Shown here: in pieces, positions 1-10,486 of the stretch | Layout of the letters: every line of letters begins with the position of its first letter | Position numbering within the stretch: the first letter of the stretch is position 1 | Assembly (NCBI RefSeq): GCF_050003625.1 | Contig: NC_134398.1 | Span: 60,411,641-60,475,640, forward strand | Direction of reading: 5' to 3' | DNA length: 64,000 nucleotides | Source: Haematobia irritans | Lineage: Eukaryota > Arthropoda > Insecta > Diptera > Muscidae | Notes under the pieces: generated by a model | Told to the model about the DNA's origin: nothing | The model's input: the letters and a program-made list of their open reading frames with translations, nothing else | The model's database searches: none | Made by a program: the position numbers and the translations under genes

Positions 1-1509
1 AAATTGTTATTGGTCAAACTCCAATTGAAATAAAACAAGAAATTGAAGAACAAATTATTGATATACCCCAAGATGAATTTAATGATAGTGATGAAAACTC
101 CACAGATGTACTGGATGAAAGTCATGATCCTCCATTTGTGGCTGATAGCGGCGATAGCTGCGAAATCGACGATGATAGCGATGATAATTTGCTCTTAGTT
201 CGAAGAGAAACTACAAACTCTAAAGGGGAAATAAGTAATGACCAAAATACAACAAAACAAAGAAGTTGTAGGGCCAAAATGGCCAAAGACGAAAAAACAC
301 CAAAAACAAAAGACGTACCCTCCAGCAGAAGTAGTTCTCGTAAGCCATCAAATCTTCCAAAAATGAATCCCGCGGAGTACGATAAATTCTTGCAAGAACA
401 TTTCAAAATTACATGTGATAAATGCCAAGAATCATTTGAACGTTTCCGATTCTTGTGTCAGCATTACACTAAAGAGCACAATGAAGAGGGATATGCGTTA
501 TGTTGTGGAAACAAATTTTACAATCGCAAATCGCTGGTCGATCATATTAATTATCATCTAAACCCGGAGTATTTCAAGTGCAATATTTGCGGTAAAGTAT
601 TTACAAAGAGAAAATATCTGATTAGTCACATAAAGATGCACGATGAGAAAACATTCTGTTGCGATATGTGTGACAAAAAATTTGTACAAAAACACTCTCT
701 TGATAAACATAAATTAACACATTTGCCAAAATCTGAAAAGAAATTTCCATGCAATGACTGTGGAAAATTGTAAGTACGCTTATTTATGTAACATATGAAT
801 GAAAACAAAAATAAAGTTTGTTATTTTTATTCACTTAGCTATGCAAATGAATACACTCTTACACAACATCAAAAGGCTGTGCATCTTAATACCTATGCAA
901 GAGTTTGTGAGATTTGTGGTCAAATTATGCCGGATTCGAATACATTTAAACGTCACATGGAGAGACATGAGGGAATTTTACCCGTCAAAACGGCGAAATG
1001 TGATCAATGTGGGATGATATTGACAAATCAACAAACATTGAAAAAGCATATGGAAGCAAAACATCCTACGGACAAACGCGAACATAAGTGTCATATATGT
1101 TCGAAAATTTCTCCGAGTTTACGGGCTTTAAATAAACATGTTAGAGAAGCACACGAAATGGGATATCGGTTTAAATGTACGATATGTGAAAAAGAATTTA
1201 AAAGAGCTGATAATTTTAAGGTTTGTAAGGAGAATAAATATACTGAATTTAGTTAATACGTTTGTTTTTCAGTCCCACATGTCTATACACACAGGAACGC
1301 CGCTTCACCGATGTCCATGGTGTCCAAAAGAGTTCAATTCCAATGGTAATATGCATCAACATAGAAAGAAAGCTCATCCTGTTGAATGGGAGGAAGCGCG
1401 ACGAAAAAAATATTCCGGAAATTTACCACAGAATTTTACACGTATGTCTAGAGATGATAATTCTCAATCGCAAATATTACCAATGGATTTAGATCAAATA
1501 CAAATGTAG
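1..1509 (+). CDS. Grauzone-like C2H2 zinc-finger protein, copy A (5' partial)
   Basis: Probable nuclear DNA-binding transcription factor of the dipteran ZAD-C2H2 class. Exons are <1..769, 839..1220 and 1273..1509 (stop TAG). Introns are 69 and 52 bp, and GT/AG joins restore perfect C-x2-C-x12-H-x3/4-H fingers across both junctions (fingers 5 and 9). The frame is open from base 3, so exon 2 starts outside the window. An acidic, Lys/Ser-rich linker precedes ten fingers. Finger 2 is atypical, with adjacent cysteines (CCGNKF), as in grauzone-type proteins. The ZAD domain must lie upstream; it is visible in the paralogue at 21248..25703. The donor of the second intron is GTTTGT; a GTAAGG four bases later would break the frame. 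Target and biological role are unknown. The family is clear; orthology to Drosophila grau is not claimed. Confidence 0.88.
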
Positions 1510-1528
1510 TATATTTTGAGTGTTCACT

Positions 1529-1534
1529 AATAAA
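1529..1534 (+). promoter_or_regulatory. Polyadenylation signal AATAAA of copy A
   Basis: Canonical AATAAA 19 bases after the stop codon. The same signal sits at the same distance in the duplicated exon (5655..5660) and in copy B (25723..25728). Confidence 0.6.
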
Positions 1535-1551
1535 CTATAAAGAAATGTTTA

Positions 1552-2020
1552 CACCCAAAGAAATTTGTTAGTAGGGACAGCAGAAATGTCTGCTAAAACA
1601 GCAGAAAGTCTGCTGAAAAAGGGACAGCAGTAACTGTTTGCTGAAATAGCAAACATTTTCTGCTATTTTTTAAGCTCGATTACAGCAAAACATTTTTTAT
1701 TTTGGCTGAAACATATAAAAATGTCAACTGACATATATTATTTTAACATAATTAAAACAATATTTTATGAATATCTATAGTATTTGACCAAAAATCTGAA
1801 TATTTATCGAATTGAGGCATAACAGCAAACAAAATGTTTGCTGATCTATTTAGGAGCTTGTAAGTATATTACAGTGCAAAAATATACTAAAAACTACTTT
1901 TGGTTCTTAAATATGCTTTGAGGAAACATTTATAACCTAAAAATTGTATAATTTGTTGTTCATTAGATCCTGAAGTACAAAAATATAACAGCAGACATCG
2001 ACTGCTTTTTACTATGAGTG
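1552..2020. mobile_element. Possible TIR element rich in GCAGA/TCTGC motifs
   Basis: Begins CACCCAAAGAAA and ends as the reverse complement of CACTCATAGAAA, giving imperfect terminal inverted repeats. Many short inverted CAGCAGA/TCTGCTG motifs lie just inside both ends. It starts 18 bp after the polyA signal, so it forms the 3' flank of the zinc-finger gene. It has no coding capacity and no clear target duplication, so the call is tentative. Copies occur at 5678..6146 and 25746..27535, the last interrupted by a mariner. Confidence 0.4.
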
Positions 2021-2350
2021 TAATATAATTTTTGCTAAGAAATTATTTTTCGTGCAAAATTGAAATATGTTAATATCTTAAATTATTTATAAGAATTTGA
2101 AATTGCATTTTTATGTACAGTTTTGAATATTTAGTTATGAGACTTTCTTATAATTAAACAAAGCAATGCTACTAAGCAAGAACCCACTAAGTGTATGGGA
2201 TGACTTAAACTTCAAATAAAAATAAATTAAGTGCAGGAATAAAATTTCCATAAACGAGAAAATGTAATTTTTTTGTTGTTTGCCTAAAATTTAACATTGT
2301 TTCTTTAAGAAAATTAAGTTGTTCATTTAACAAAATAAAAACAAATAAAA

Positions 2351-2848
2351 CAAGTAAGGAAAGTCTAAAGTCGGTCGGGGCCGACTATATTATACCCTGC
2401 ACCACTTTGCAGATCTAAATTTTCGATACCATATCACATCCGTCAATTGTGTTAGGTGCTATATACAAAGGTTTGTCCCAAATACATACATTTAAATATC
2501 ACTCGATTTGGACAGAATTTGATATACTTTTACAAAATCTATAGACTCAAAATTTAAGTTGGCGAATGCACTAGGGTGGAACACAATTTTAGTAAAAAAC
2601 AAGTAAGGAAAGTCTAAAGTCGGGCGGGGCCGACTATATTATACCCTGCACCACTTTGTAGATCTAAAATTTCGATACCGTATCACATCCGTCAAATGTG
2701 TTGGATGCTATATATAGAGGTTTGTCCCAAATACATACATTTAAATATCACTCGATCTGGACAGAATTTGATAGACTTCTACAAAATCTATAGACTCAAA
2801 ATTTAAGTCGGCTAATGCACTAGGGTGGAACACAATGATAGTAAAAAA
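2351..2848. repeat. 249-bp tandem duplication of the F1 terminus
   Basis: The stretch with AAGTAAGG, the GTCGG hairpin and the next 200 bp occurs twice head to tail (2351..2599 and 2600..2848). The paralogous element at 41671 has only one copy, so the doubling arose in unit A after the segmental duplication. It is itself repeated at 6477..6974. Confidence 0.85.
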
Positions 2849-3794
2849 TATGGGAAACATTTAAATCTGAAGCATTCTTAAGGAAACTTCGCAAAAGTTT
2901 ATTTATCATTTATCGCTCGATATATATGTATTAGAAGTTTAGGAAAATTAGAGTCATTTTTACAACTGTTCGACTAAGCAGTGGCGATTTTACAAGGAAA
3001 ATGTTGGTATTTTGACCATTTTTGTCGAAATCAGAAAAACATATATATGGGAGCTATATCTAAATCTGAACCGATTTCAACCAAATTTGGCACGCATAGC
3101 TACAATGCTAATTCTACACCCTGTGCAAAATTTCAACTAAATCGGAGCAAAAAATTGGCTTCTGTGGTCATATGAGGGTAAATCGGGCGAAAGATATATA
3201 TGGGAGCTATATCTAAATCAAATTTGGCACACATGACTATACTACCAATTGTACTCCTTGTGCAAAATTTCAAGCTAATCGGGATAAAACTCTGGCTTCT
3301 GGGTCCATATAAGTGCATATCGGGCGAAAGATATATATGGAAGCTATATCTAAATCTGAATCGATTTCAACCAAATTTAGCACGCATAGCTACAATGCTA
3401 AATCTACTCCCTGTGCAAAATTTCAACCAAATTGGGCCAAAACTCTGGCTTTTAGGACCATATTAGTCCATATCGGGCGAAAGATATATATGGGAGCTAT
3501 ATCTAAATCTGAACCGATTTCAATCAAATTTTGCACACTTGACTATACTACTAATTGAAGTGCAAAATTTCAACCAAATTCGACCAAAAATCTGGCTTCT
3601 GGTGCCATATAAGTCCATATCGGGCGAAAGATATATATGGGAGTTATATATAAATCTGAACCGATTTCAATAAAATTTTGAACACTTGACTATACGACTA
3701 ATTGTTATGTTTGTACAAAAATTAAAGCAAATCGGTATAAACCTCTGGCTGCTGGGTCCATATTAGGGCGAAAGATATATATGGGGGCTATATC

Positions 3795-5188
3795 CATAAG
3801 CGTAGGAATGCGTCTGGGGAGGGGGCTTAGACCCCCAGAAAAATTTAGCCCCCCCAGAATTTGAAAACCTTTTTACGATTTTACATTTTTATAAAAATTA
3901 AATAAGTATATACTCGTACAACGCACAAAGTTCCACTAAAGACTTTCATGCACAATCGAATTACTTGGGTTGTGGTAAAAGTCTGATATTTATGAAATAA
4001 AGCTGTGGTTGAACTTATGATTTAGTTGAATAAAAAATAGTAATTGATATTAAAACTATTCTTTCATAAATTAATATCTTAATAATGCTGCAATGGTACA
4101 AATGGAATGGTACAAAATTGGCGGAGAAGCGATGAATGTAATATGAACGAATGTCCGCCGTTTCAACAACTGTTTCAATGAGTTTGCATCACTTCTTAAG
4201 GTGTGATCCGAATTCAGTGTTTTGAATGTGAATTAAAAATTTTGTGATATTTTCCCAAATAAATAATTTTTATACTTTATGGTTTTTAATGCATTCTAAC
4301 GCTTGTTTGAAACGTTTTCCCTCGAATATTTTCAAATATCGATTTTTCTATAATGGATTTAGCATTTTTGTGGCAAAATTTGAATAATTTGTACCATTTT
4401 ATTTATTCTTACTCTTTTTTAAACTATTTGAAAAAAGAAAACAAAAAATTACGCATTAAAATATAAAAAAAATGAATAAAAAACTTCCTGTGTAGTTAAA
4501 GTAGTTAACTTCTTTGTGAAGACATTTTTGGAAGTGCTTTTAAAGTTGTGCCTTTAGAACAACTCCCAATTTTTTGCTGGGAAAAGTGTGGAACTACCCT
4601 ACGGGAAATGGATCAACCTCAGAACTGGTACAGGACTAGTCCCTGGTGTGTATGGACCAGTCCCAGTTCTGATCAAAACGTATGGAAGGGACCGTCCACT
4701 TTAACATGGGTTTGTCATTGACGGAGTAAACTTACATTTTAGGACGCGTCTTGGACTCATCCCAAAGGACACGTCCTGGGACAATTTAGCAGGAGCAAAC
4801 CCATAAACAGGTCCTCAGGAACCAGTCTCGGACAAACTCTTAGAAATCTCTTTCAATTTGGGCTCCTAATCGAACCCGAAATGAAAAAAAACTTTTGAAA
4901 TACGTCGAACAAAAGGTTATTCTGATAATTTTATTTCAATAAATGTGAAAATTGCAACTAAATGGAGCACCAGTTCTGTGATAGGTCCGTCAGTGGCAAT
5001 TTGCACCAATTTCCCCGTAGGGTACTTTCAGTTGCTTTATTATAAATTGATTGTCGAGTTATTTTGATGTCTATTTTTTATTCAATTTTATGAAATAAAA
5101 CATTAGTTGAACCTATAAGTTCAGTCTATAAAGTTTTAGCTAGGGGGGCTATAGCCCCCCCTAGGAAAATTGTCTAGCTACGCTAATG
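3795..5188. mobile_element. hAT-like non-autonomous element with 8-bp target duplication
   Basis: Flanked by the 8-bp direct repeat GCTATATC at 3787..3794 and 5189..5196. Ends are inverted: CATAAGCGTAG at the left and the reverse complement of CATTAGCGTAGCTAG at the right, with C-rich and G-rich inner segments (GGGGGGCTATAGCCCCCC near the right end). An 8-bp duplication is the hallmark of hAT elements. No transposase frame is present, so it would need help in trans. The paralogous F1 element at 42724 is uninterrupted and represents the empty site. A second element is nested at 4597. Confidence 0.8.
4597..5022. mobile_element. TA-flanked TIR element nested in the hAT-like element
   Basis: Inverted ends CCCTACGGGAAAT and ATTTCCCCGTAGGG, flanked by TA at 4595..4596 and 5023..5024. 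It is 426 bp with no coding frame. The superfamily is not assigned; TA duplication fits Tc1/mariner-like elements but the termini are not diagnostic. A copy lies at 8723..9148 through the tandem duplication. Confidence 0.6.
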
Positions 5189-5398
5189 GCTATATCTAAA
5201 TCTGAACCGATTTCTTCCAAAATCAATAGGGTTCTATTCTGACCCAAATATGGAACATGTGCCAAATTTGAAGGCGATTGGACTTAAATTGCGGCCTAGA
5301 CTTTGATCACAAAAATGTGTTCACACACAGACGGACGGACAGACGGACAGACGGACATGGTTATATCGACTCAGGGATCCACCCTAGGCATTTTTCAG

Positions 5399-5635
5399 TC
5401 CCACATGTCTATACACACAGGAACGCCGCTTCACCGATGTCCATGGTGTCCAAAAGAGTTCAATTCCAATGGTAATATGCATCAACATAGAAAGAAAGCT
5501 CATCCTGTTGAATGGGAGGAAGCGCGACGAAAAAAATATTCCGGAAATTTACCACAGAATTTTACACGTATGTCTAGAGATGATAATTCTCAATCGCAAA
5601 TATTACCAATGGATTTAGATCAAATACAAATGTAG
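5399..5635 (+). pseudogene. Duplicated last coding exon of zinc-finger copy A
   Basis: Identical by eye to exon 1273..1509, including the acceptor AG (5397..5398), the end of finger 9, finger 10 (CPWC...HQHRKKAH), the stop and the AATAAA at 5655..5660. The upstream intron is missing: only TTTTTCAG was copied, and the sequence before it is the tail of an F1 repeat with a GACGGACA microsatellite. It could serve as a second, protein-silent terminal exon if splicing from the donor at 1221 skipped the first. Without a branch site this is doubtful. The uninterrupted reading frame that extends leftwards into the microsatellite is fortuitous. Confidence 0.8.
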
Positions 5636-5677
5636 TATATTTTGAGTGTTCACTAATAAACTATAAAGAAATGTTTA

Positions 5678-6146
5678 CACCCAAAGAAATTTGTTAGTAG
5701 GGACAGCAGAAATGTCTGCTAAAACAGCAGAAAGTCTGCTGAAAAAGGGACAGCAGTAACTGTTTGCTGAAATAGCAAACATTTTCTGCTATTTTTTAAG
5801 CTCGATTACAGCAAAACATTTTTTATTTTGGCTGAAACATATAAAAATGTCAACTGACATATATTATTTTAACATAATTAAAACAATATTTTATGAATAT
5901 CTATAGTATTTGACCAAAAATCTGAATATTTATCGAATTGAGGCATAACAGCAAACAAAATGTTTGCTGATCTATTTAGGAGCTTGTAAGTATATTACAG
6001 TGCAAAAATATACTAAAAACTACTTTTGGTTCTTAAATATGCTTTGAGGAAACATTTATAACCTAAAAATTGTATAATTTGTTGTTCATTAGATCCTGAA
6101 GTACAAAAATATAACAGCAGACATCGACTGCTTTTTACTATGAGTG
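5678..6146. mobile_element. Second copy of the CAGCAG-rich TIR element
   Basis: Copy of 1552..2020 carried by the tandem duplication. It has no coding frame. Confidence 0.4.
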
Positions 6147-6476
6147 TAATATAATTTTTGCTAAGAAATTATTTTTCGTGCAAAATTGAAATATGTTAAT
6201 ATCTTAAATTATTTATAAGAATTTGAAATTGCATTTTTATGTACAGTTTTGAATATTTAGTTATGAGACTTTCTTATAATTAAACAAAGCAATGCTACTA
6301 AGCAAGAACCCACTAAGTGTATGGGATGACTTAAACTTCAAATAAAAATAAATTAAGTGCAGGAATAAAATTTCCATAAACGAGAAAATGTAATTTTTTT
6401 GTTGTTTGCCTAAAATTTAACATTGTTTCTTTAAGAAAATTAAGTTGTTCATTTAACAAAATAAAAACAAATAAAA

Positions 6477-9400
6477 CAAGTAAGGAAAGTCTAAAGTCGG
6501 TCGGGGCCGACTATATTATACCCTGCACCACTTTGCAGATCTAAATTTTCGATACCATATCACATCCGTCAATTGTGTTAGGTGCTATATACAAAGGTTT
6601 GTCCCAAATACATACATTTAAATATCACTCGATTTGGACAGAATTTGATATACTTTTACAAAATCTATAGACTCAAAATTTAAGTTGGCGAATGCACTAG
6701 GGTGGAACACAATTTTAGTAAAAAACAAGTAAGGAAAGTCTAAAGTCGGGCGGGGCCGACTATATTATACCCTGCACCACTTTGTAGATCTAAAATTTCG
6801 ATACCGTATCACATCCGTCAAATGTGTTGGATGCTATATATAGAGGTTTGTCCCAAATACATACATTTAAATATCACTCGATCTGGACAGAATTTGATAG
6901 ACTTCTACAAAATCTATAGACTCAAAATTTAAGTCGGCTAATGCACTAGGGTGGAACACAATGATAGTAAAAAATATGGGAAACATTTAAATCTGAAGCA
7001 TTCTTAAGGAAACTTCGCAAAAGTTTATTTATCATTTATCGCTCGATATATATGTATTAGAAGTTTAGGAAAATTAGAGTCATTTTTACAACTGTTCGAC
7101 TAAGCAGTGGCGATTTTACAAGGAAAATGTTGGTATTTTGACCATTTTTGTCGAAATCAGAAAAACATATATATGGGAGCTATATCTAAATCTGAACCGA
7201 TTTCAACCAAATTTGGCACGCATAGCTACAATGCTAATTCTACACCCTGTGCAAAATTTCAACTAAATCGGAGCAAAAAATTGGCTTCTGTGGTCATATG
7301 AGGGTAAATCGGGCGAATGATATATATGGGAGCTATATCTAAATCAAATTTGGCACACATGACTATACTACCAATTGTACTCCTTGTGCAAAATTTCAAG
7401 CTAATCGGGATAAAACTCTGGCTTCTGGGTCCATATAAGTGCATATCGGGCGAAAGATATATATGGAAGCTATATCTAAATCTGAATCGATTTCAACCAA
7501 ATTTAGCACGCATAGCTACAATGCTAAATCTACTCCCTGTGCAAAATTTCAACCAAATTGGGCCAAAACTCTGGCTTTTAGGACCATATTAGTCCATATC
7601 GGGCGAAAGATATATATGGGAGCTATATCTAAATCTGAACCGATTTCAATCAAATTTTGCACACTTGACTATACTACTAATTGAAGTGCAAAATTTCAAC
7701 CAAATTCGACCAAAAATCTGGCTTCTGGTGCCATATAAGTCCATATCGGGCGAAAGATATATATGGGAGTTATATATAAATCTGAACCGATTTCAATAAA
7801 ATTTTGAACACTTGACTATACGACTAATTGTTATGTTTGTACAAAAATTAAAGCAAATCGGTATAAACCTCTGGCTGCTGGGTCCATATTAGGGCGAAAG
7901 ATATATATGGGGGCTATATCCATAAGCGTAGGAATGCGTCTGGGGAGGGGGCTTAGACCCCCAGAAAAATTTAGCCCCCCCAGAATTTGAAAACCTTTTT
8001 ACGATTTTACATTTTTATAAAAATTAAATAAGTATATACTCGTACAACGCACAAAGTTCCACTAAAGACTTTCATGCACAATCGAATTACTTGGGTTGTG
8101 GTAAAAGTCTGATATTTATGAAATAAAGCTGTGGTTGAACTTATGATTTAGTTGAATAAAAAATAGTAATTGATATTAAAACTATTCTTTCATAAATTAA
8201 TATCTTAATAATGCTGCAATGGTACAAATGGAATGGTACAAAATTGGCGGAGAAGCGATGAATGTAATATGAACGAATGTCCGCCGTTTCAACAACTGTT
8301 TCAATGAGTTTGCATCACTTCTTAAGGTGTGATCCGAATTCAGTGTTTTGAATGTGAATTAAAAATTTTGTGATATTTTCCCAAATAAATAATTTTTATA
8401 CTTTATGGTTTTTAATGCATTCTACCGCTTGTTTGAAACGTTTTCCCTCGAATATTTTCAAATATCGATTTTTCTATAATGGATTTAGCATTTTTGTGGC
8501 AAAATTTGAATAATTTGTACCATTTTATTTATTCTTACTCTTTTTTAAACTATTTGAAAAAAGAAAACAAAAAATTACGCATTAAAATATAAAAAAAATG
8601 AATAAAAAACTTCCTGTGTAGTTAAAGTAGTTAACTTCTTTGTGAAGACATTTTTGGAAGTGCTTTTAAAGTTGTGCCTTTAGAACAACTCCCAATTTTT
8701 TGCTGGGAAAAGTGTGGAACTACCCTACGGGAAATGGATCAACCTCAGAACTGGTACAGGACTAGTCCCTGGTGTGTATGGACCAGTCCCAGTTCTGATC
8801 AAAACGTATGGAAGGGACCGTCCACTTTAACATGGGTTTGTCATTGACGGAGTAAACTTACATTTTAGGACGCGTCTTGGACTCATCCCAAAGGACACGT
8901 CCTGGGACAATTTAGCAGGAGCAAACCCATAAACAGGTCCTCAGGAACCAGTCTCGGACAAACTCTTAGAAATCTCTTTCAATTTGGGCTCCTAATCGAA
9001 CCCGAAATGAAAAAAAACTTTTGAAATACGTCGAACAAAAGGTTATTCTGATAATTTTATTTCAATAAATGTGAAAATTGCAACTAAATGGAGCACCAGT
9101 TCTGTGATAGGTCCGTCAGTGGCAATTTGCACCAATTTCCCCGTAGGGTACTTTCAGTTGCTTTATTATAAATTGATTGTCGAGTTATTTTGATGTCTAT
9201 TTTTTATTCAATTTTATGAAATAAAACATTAGTTGAACCTATAAGTTCAGTCTATAAAGTTTTAGCTAGGGGGGCTATAGCCCCCCCTAGGAAAATTGTC
9301 TAGCTACGCTAATGGCTATATCTAAATCTGAACCGATTTCTTCCAAAATCAATAGGGTTCTATTCTGACCCAAATATGGAACATGTGCCAAATTTGAAGG

Positions 9401-9625
9401 CGATTGGACTTAAATTGCGGCCTAGACTTTGATCACAAAAATGTGTTCACACACAGACGGACGGACAGACGGACAGACGGACATGGTTATATCGACTCAG
9501 GGATCCACCCTAGGCATTATTGCCAAACACACCATGTGTCTATCTCGTCTCCTTCTGGGTGTTACAAACATATGCACTAACTTATAATACCCTATTCCAC
9601 AGTGTGGCGCAGGGTATAAAAATTA
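6477..9625 (-). mobile_element. Helentron-like element F1, second unit with full tail
   Basis: Copy of 2351..5390 that also keeps the true right end. After the (RGAC)n tract (about 9457..9482) comes a tail with TATAATACCCTATTCCACAGTGTGG and a closing GGGTATAAAAA, an imperfect hairpin. On the minus strand this is the 5' end. The complementary TATACCCTGCACCA lies near the opposite end, giving subterminal inverted repeats. A hAT-like element interrupts it at 7921..9314. Confidence 0.65.
7921..9314. mobile_element. hAT-like element, copy in tandem unit 2
   Basis: Copy of 3795..5188 made by the 4,126-bp tandem duplication, not by a separate insertion: the GCTATATC target repeats and the nested element (8723..9148) are copied too. 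Confidence 0.8.
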
Positions 9626-10480
9626 CAAACATGTATGGAACTACCACCGTCAATGCAACATTTGGTGTGACGTAGGCCAATTTCCCATCTTCTAAAGTAT
9701 CTAAAGTATATTTGTGCGGGACACATGACTCTTGAATGTGTTGTGCAGTACATGTAGCGCAAAATTGTGTTTCCGAAAAAGGCCGCATTATGGAGAAGAC
9801 TAACGGTGTTTTCGTTTCGCAAAAAATATTTTAGTAATAAAAAGCTTTTCTCCTTTAGCACAAATTTATTACTGACTCTTGAAAACAGAAAGCATATATA
9901 TTGTTACGAATGTGATATTTCTAGATTTAAGTTTATTTAAATTAGTTTCCGTTAATTTAAATTTCAAATTGTAACGATAAAATTACGTCATAACTTGTTA
10001 AGAATCATTTCTTTATTTTCTAGTATTATCCTAAACATCTTTGTGTTCTTAGTTTTCCAATCGTTCATTGTAAAAGTAACGCCTTTTGTTTTCTTTATAA
10101 TTGTAGTAATATGACCATAATCACTTATGGTATGCCTGCACGACATCTACCAGATAGTAGAATGCACTAGATTATTAGCATAAGCCTACTTTAGCATAAG
10201 CCAAAGTATGTGTGCCATATCACCTGCACAATAACGCCCGATAGAAAGTTCTAGATAGCCAAGACAATGAACATAAGCCGATAAATATGCGCGTACCAGA
10301 TAGTAGTAGATTAATCTAGCAGGTTGTAGGCCAATTAGCGAGAACATTGGAAATCGTCATATCTCGGTATATAAACCCCTAGCAAAGTTATTGTTAATTC
10401 ATAATATTCTGAGGAATACAGGACGCTAAAGCTATGTCAGTGTCCTTCATATTTGCAATCAATTTCGAGAATGTTCCACC
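9626..10480. other. Non-coding stretch, possibly an old LTR fragment
   Basis: No gene is seen. It contains TGTTACGAATGTG at about 9902 and, later, CTCGGTATATAAACCCC (TATA-like, about 10365), which would suit a degenerate LTR; no end repeats or target duplication confirm this. It holds three pre-insertion sites: TA at 9707..9708 (mariner at 43093), TA at 10252..10253 (TIR element at 49588) and AA at 10266..10267 (MITE at 51042). The T run at 10481..10486, just beyond it, is the target of the Helentron-like element at 52531. Confidence 0.35.
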
Positions 10481-10486
10481 TTTTTT

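Larger units (their letters stand above)
1265..5390 (+). repeat. 4,126-bp tandem duplication, unit 1
   Basis: Runs from the acceptor tract of the last coding exon through the 3' flank and a Helentron-like repeat. It is repeated directly at 5391..9516. By eye the units differ at only a few bases (for example 3188 against 7314 and 4296 against 8422). The junction shares only TT with both parental breakpoints. Confidence 0.93.
2351..5390 (-). mobile_element. Helentron-like non-autonomous element, family F1 (interrupted)
   Basis: Read on the minus strand, the 3' end is at the left: ...ACTTGTT preceded by the hairpin GTCGG-CGGGG-CCGAC. The body is a degenerate tandem repeat of about 150 bp (roughly five copies, 3040-3790), each with ATATATGGGAGCTATATC. 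The right part has an (RGAC)n microsatellite at 5331..5357, which is GTCY on the minus strand. This layout matches what is known of dipteran mini-me/DINE-1 (Helentron-associated) elements. The terminal 249 bp are doubled (2351..2599, 2600..2848). A hAT-like element interrupts the body at 3795. Short ORFs in the body are repeat translations, not genes. Confidence 0.65.
5391..9516 (+). repeat. 4,126-bp tandem duplication, unit 2
   Basis: Second direct copy of 1265..5390. Its left junction fuses the tail of the Helentron-like repeat to TTTTTCAG of the intron acceptor. Its right edge continues into unique tail sequence (ATTGCC...), which marks the original order. It carries copies of the last coding exon, its polyA signal, the hAT-like element and the Helentron-like repeat. 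Confidence 0.93.

Noticed and set aside
3200..3558. Overlapping frames with MGAISKSEPIS and LWLLGPYKCISGE repeats
   Set aside because: Translations of the roughly 150-bp F1 tandem repeat, found wherever the repeat occurs and in several frames.
5303..5635. 110-codon frame beginning in the GACGGACA microsatellite and ending as the zinc-finger C-terminus
   Set aside because: Created by the tandem duplication junction; the upstream part is repeat DNA and the downstream part is a copied internal exon without its own start.
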